Below, piece after piece: positions 31,570 to 34,675 of a stretch of 34,675 bases of DNA (within the stretch, counting starts at the first letter, position 1; each line of letters opens with the position of its first letter). The DNA lies in assembly GCA_025603075.1 (NCBI GenBank), contig MU626460.1, positions 1-34,675 on the forward strand, read 5' to 3'. The stretch comes from Neoconidiobolus thromboides FSU 785 (taxonomy: Eukaryota; Entomophthoromycota; Entomophthoromycetes; Entomophthorales; Neoconidiobolaceae). Under the pieces are notes generated by a model, which did not search any database, was not told the DNA's origin, and worked only from the letters and a program-made list of their open reading frames with translations. The translations under genes and the position numbers were made by a program.

Positions 31570-32954
31570 ATGAAAAGAAAGGCAGTTAGTATAAAACGAA
31601 ATAAAACAGGGCCCAAACCAATAATTCGAGAGAATGAGCTTGATGTAATATTGAATGATCTCGAAAAGGGAGATAGGCCGGCTTATGATGGGAGAGCTAA
31701 TTGCTCATCTTATAAAAAATCGTATAGGAGGAATATGGTAGTCACCAATAGCGCTAATCAAAATCCACCTCCCATTTCTTCCAGAACACATATCTTTTTC
31801 AGTAATTTTGCTTTGAAGAGGGAATCTATTATGCGAGACTGCTATGAGCTATTACTTGATTTCTCTGAAAAGGTAGATTAAATTGCTCAACAAAAAATAA
31901 CGATTAACTTTTGATTTAGAAACCATTTGATTTCAAATCGTTTAAATCCATTTGGTTTTCGAAGAAATTTTCATACATTCATTTTTCTTGTCCAGAAAGA
32001 ATTCATAGAGAGTCCTTTATAACTACCCTCTACCAAACTTTTTTATCTTTTTTATATGAAAATACTGTATATAGATTTCCAAACTACAAAGAGGTCGTTG
32101 GCCCTTTAAAAGAGCATATCGAACCCAAAGAAGAGAAATTCGGACCAGTAGCTTTAAAACTAGGGATAGTTTTTGCTTTGTATTTGGTCTATTCGACTAA
32201 TCCATCTTGTTTCCCAACTGCTTATATTCAAGTAGATCCTAAACAATGGGAGGTGATATTAGGGTTATATAAGTTCTTTTATGATGAAAATCAAAAAGGT
32301 GTTCATAGGCATAACAAAGATGAAGGCGTTTACGCTCTTGGTAAACTTATTGAAAAGAAGGCATTTGTACTCTCAGCCTATATAGATCATGTCCCATATT
32401 ATTATCAGTACCATAACTTTTTAAAGGATGAATCTAATAAATTTTTAAAGGAAGAGGACGCCAGCCCAGTTGATGCATCAAAATCTCAAACCGTTGAATC
32501 AGATTATATTGACAAAAAACTGACTGCAATCGAAAAAGATGTTTATTCACGTCCACTTGGTGGAATCGAAAATTTTGGTATAACTGAAGACATAAAGCAA
32601 ACAGAGCAAGCATATGAGTTGAATAAAGCATTTGGAGGATTTATAAATAGTGAAACAGATTTTGCTTTAGATCAAGCAAAATCAAAAGATGGTGATATCA
32701 TTGATTACAGGGATTGGCTAGCAGATAAAAAGAATGATATGGACAAGTGTAATGTTGTAGGCTATTTAAATCACCTTACTACCGTTTACGAGTCTTACAA
32801 AGCTAAATTTATTCCAGAAAATTTGTTCTCTGAGCCTGATTTAAGGACTTCAACTTCATCTACAGAAGATTCTGCTCCTGTCACAACCCCCATTACAGCT
32901 TTTGATACACTCCCAGGCCCACCTGGGGCTTCTTCAAACACATCATCCCCCTAA
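31570..32954 (+). CDS. SNAPC1/SNAP43-like snRNA-activating complex subunit
   Basis: Two exons, 31570-31872 and 31920-32954, around a 47-nt intron, give 445 aa. After a basic N-terminus (KRKAVSIKRNKTGPKP), residues from about 75 fit the SNAP43 domain: RDCYELLLDFSEK joined to KPFDFKSFKSIWFSKKFSYIHF, ERIHRESFITTLYQTFLSFL, FGPVALKLGIVFALYLVYST, then VDPKQWEVILGLYKFF and GVYALGKLIEKKAFVLSAY. The C-terminal half is acidic and ends in a Ser/Thr/Pro-rich tail. In animals SNAPC1 is part of the complex that binds the proximal sequence element of snRNA promoters. The match rests on pattern and order, not a motif with catalytic residues, so the family call is good but not certain. Confidence 0.75.
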
Positions 32955-33240
32955 ATCCTTTTTTAAAATATCCTGGAATATCGTAACTTTGATTAAATTT
33001 ATTAATGACCCATTATAAAAATAGTATTAATGATATTATTTCTATACTCTAACTGTTTATTAATGTTTTCAATCATCATTTAGATATATATTGGTATAAT
33101 GCAGTTCAAAATATTCAGCATTTTAGACACTAAATTTAACTTGTTATAACTTAAAAGAAGCACAAATAATAGTTTAATATATAAGAGATATATAATAAAA
33201 ACGAATAAAAAGTACAATTAAATTTAGAACAAATTATAAT

Positions 33241-34321
<1,081 letters not shown>

Positions 34322-34514
34322 TTTATTTATAAGAATGTTTATTACATTAAATTATTACCAGTTTTTCATAGATACGAAATCAGAGTAATAGCTTAACTCA
34401 TTCCAATTTTTGCAATTAATTTTAATTTAAAAAATTATGCTAATAAATATTCATATGAGGGAACACTTATATTATTAAAATAACTAATTTAAAAACAAGA
34501 TTTATTTAATGAGA

Positions 34515-34673
34515 TTATTCATTTTTATTTAAACGTTTCGACTCTTTAAGCTTCTCTAACGCATTTTTAAGTCTTTGAGATTTAACTTTAGGCTTTATTT
34601 CACCTTTTGAGTCACTGACACTCTTACCTACAACTTTAAAATAATCTGTAATCTTGGTAGCCTTTGCCTTTTC
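34515..34673 (-). CDS. 3' end of a repeated gene, second copy (partial)
   Basis: An open frame enters from the right edge on the minus strand and ends at TAA (34515-34517) after 52 codons. Its first 31 residues are identical to those of the left-edge copy, including the PIP-like ATKITDYF. It then diverges to a shorter basic tail (SQRLKNALEKLKESKRLNKN). Same family as the left-edge gene; the 5' part lies outside the window. Function unknown. Confidence 0.6.
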   Translation of the reverse strand, partial: EKAKATKITDYFKVVGKSVSDSKGEIKPKVKSQRLKNALEKLKESKRLNKNE

Positions 34674-34675
34674 TA
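34581..34675. repeat. Right arm of a 95-bp exact terminal inverted repeat
   Basis: Exact reverse complement of bases 1-95; see the left arm. The homology continues imperfectly for a few tens of bases inward in the coding sequence of both copies. Confidence 0.95.

Noticed and set aside
32434-32631. 65-aa minus-strand frame in the SNAPC1-like gene
   Set aside because: Antisense shadow of a well-supported exon.

Overview
The window is fungal nuclear DNA. It is very AT-rich and carries a Zn2Cys6 regulator, a mevalonate diphosphate decarboxylase, a CDC50 flippase subunit, a CIA30 complex I assembly factor and an XPD-family CHL1 helicase. Nine of the recognised genes contain spliceosomal introns, mostly 45-80 nt with extremes of 37 and 100 nt. 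Donors are mainly GTAAGT, GTAAAT or GTAATT, and acceptors are mainly TAG. I rebuilt every spliced gene by hand and checked the phase of each junction. Dense short introns, extreme AT bias and a SNAPC1-like gene point away from ascomycete yeasts and towards an early-diverging lineage. An entomophthoralean such as Conidiobolus would fit, but that is a guess.

Layout. 1-13.4 kb is compact and conserved: end of a repeated gene (+), tRNA-Gly (-), Zn2Cys6 factor (+), SET/MYND protein (+), CHL1 (-, 6 exons), SEC24 (+, 14 exons, divergent from CHL1), CDC50 (-, 2 exons), CIA30 (+, 3 exons). 13.4-18.1 kb is an accessory block: five copies of a ~105-bp MITE-like repeat, tRNA-Phe, and two tandem paralogues of unknown function with an RRM-like C-terminus. 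18.5-22.6 kb holds an MDR-type oxidoreductase (+), an NAD kinase (+, 12 exons including an 8-nt microexon) and an Atg27/mannose-6-phosphate-receptor-like membrane protein (-, 5 exons). 22.6-26.5 kb is decayed: a leucine-rich pseudogene, a WrbA-like flavoprotein pseudogene and two more repeat copies. 26.5-34.3 kb holds an Old Yellow Enzyme (-, 6 exons including a 12-nt microexon), a 1.9-kb gene-free stretch with two more repeat copies, MVD1 (+), a SNAPC1-like gene (+) and a SIW14-like phosphatase (-). The window closes with another copy of the repeated gene on the - strand.

The first 95 bases are the exact reverse complement of the last 95. The two ends lie in the 3' ends of two diverged copies of one gene family, so the window is probably a whole contig bounded by a repeat.

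The genes form no pathway cluster. They cover secretion (SEC24, CDC50, the receptor-like protein), chromosome cohesion (CHL1), NADPH supply and redox (NAD kinase, MDR reductase, OYE), sterol precursors (MVD1) and snRNA transcription (SNAPC1-like). The unusual material is the repeat family, the tandem paralogues in which one copy seems to have turned coding sequence into an intron, and the microexons.
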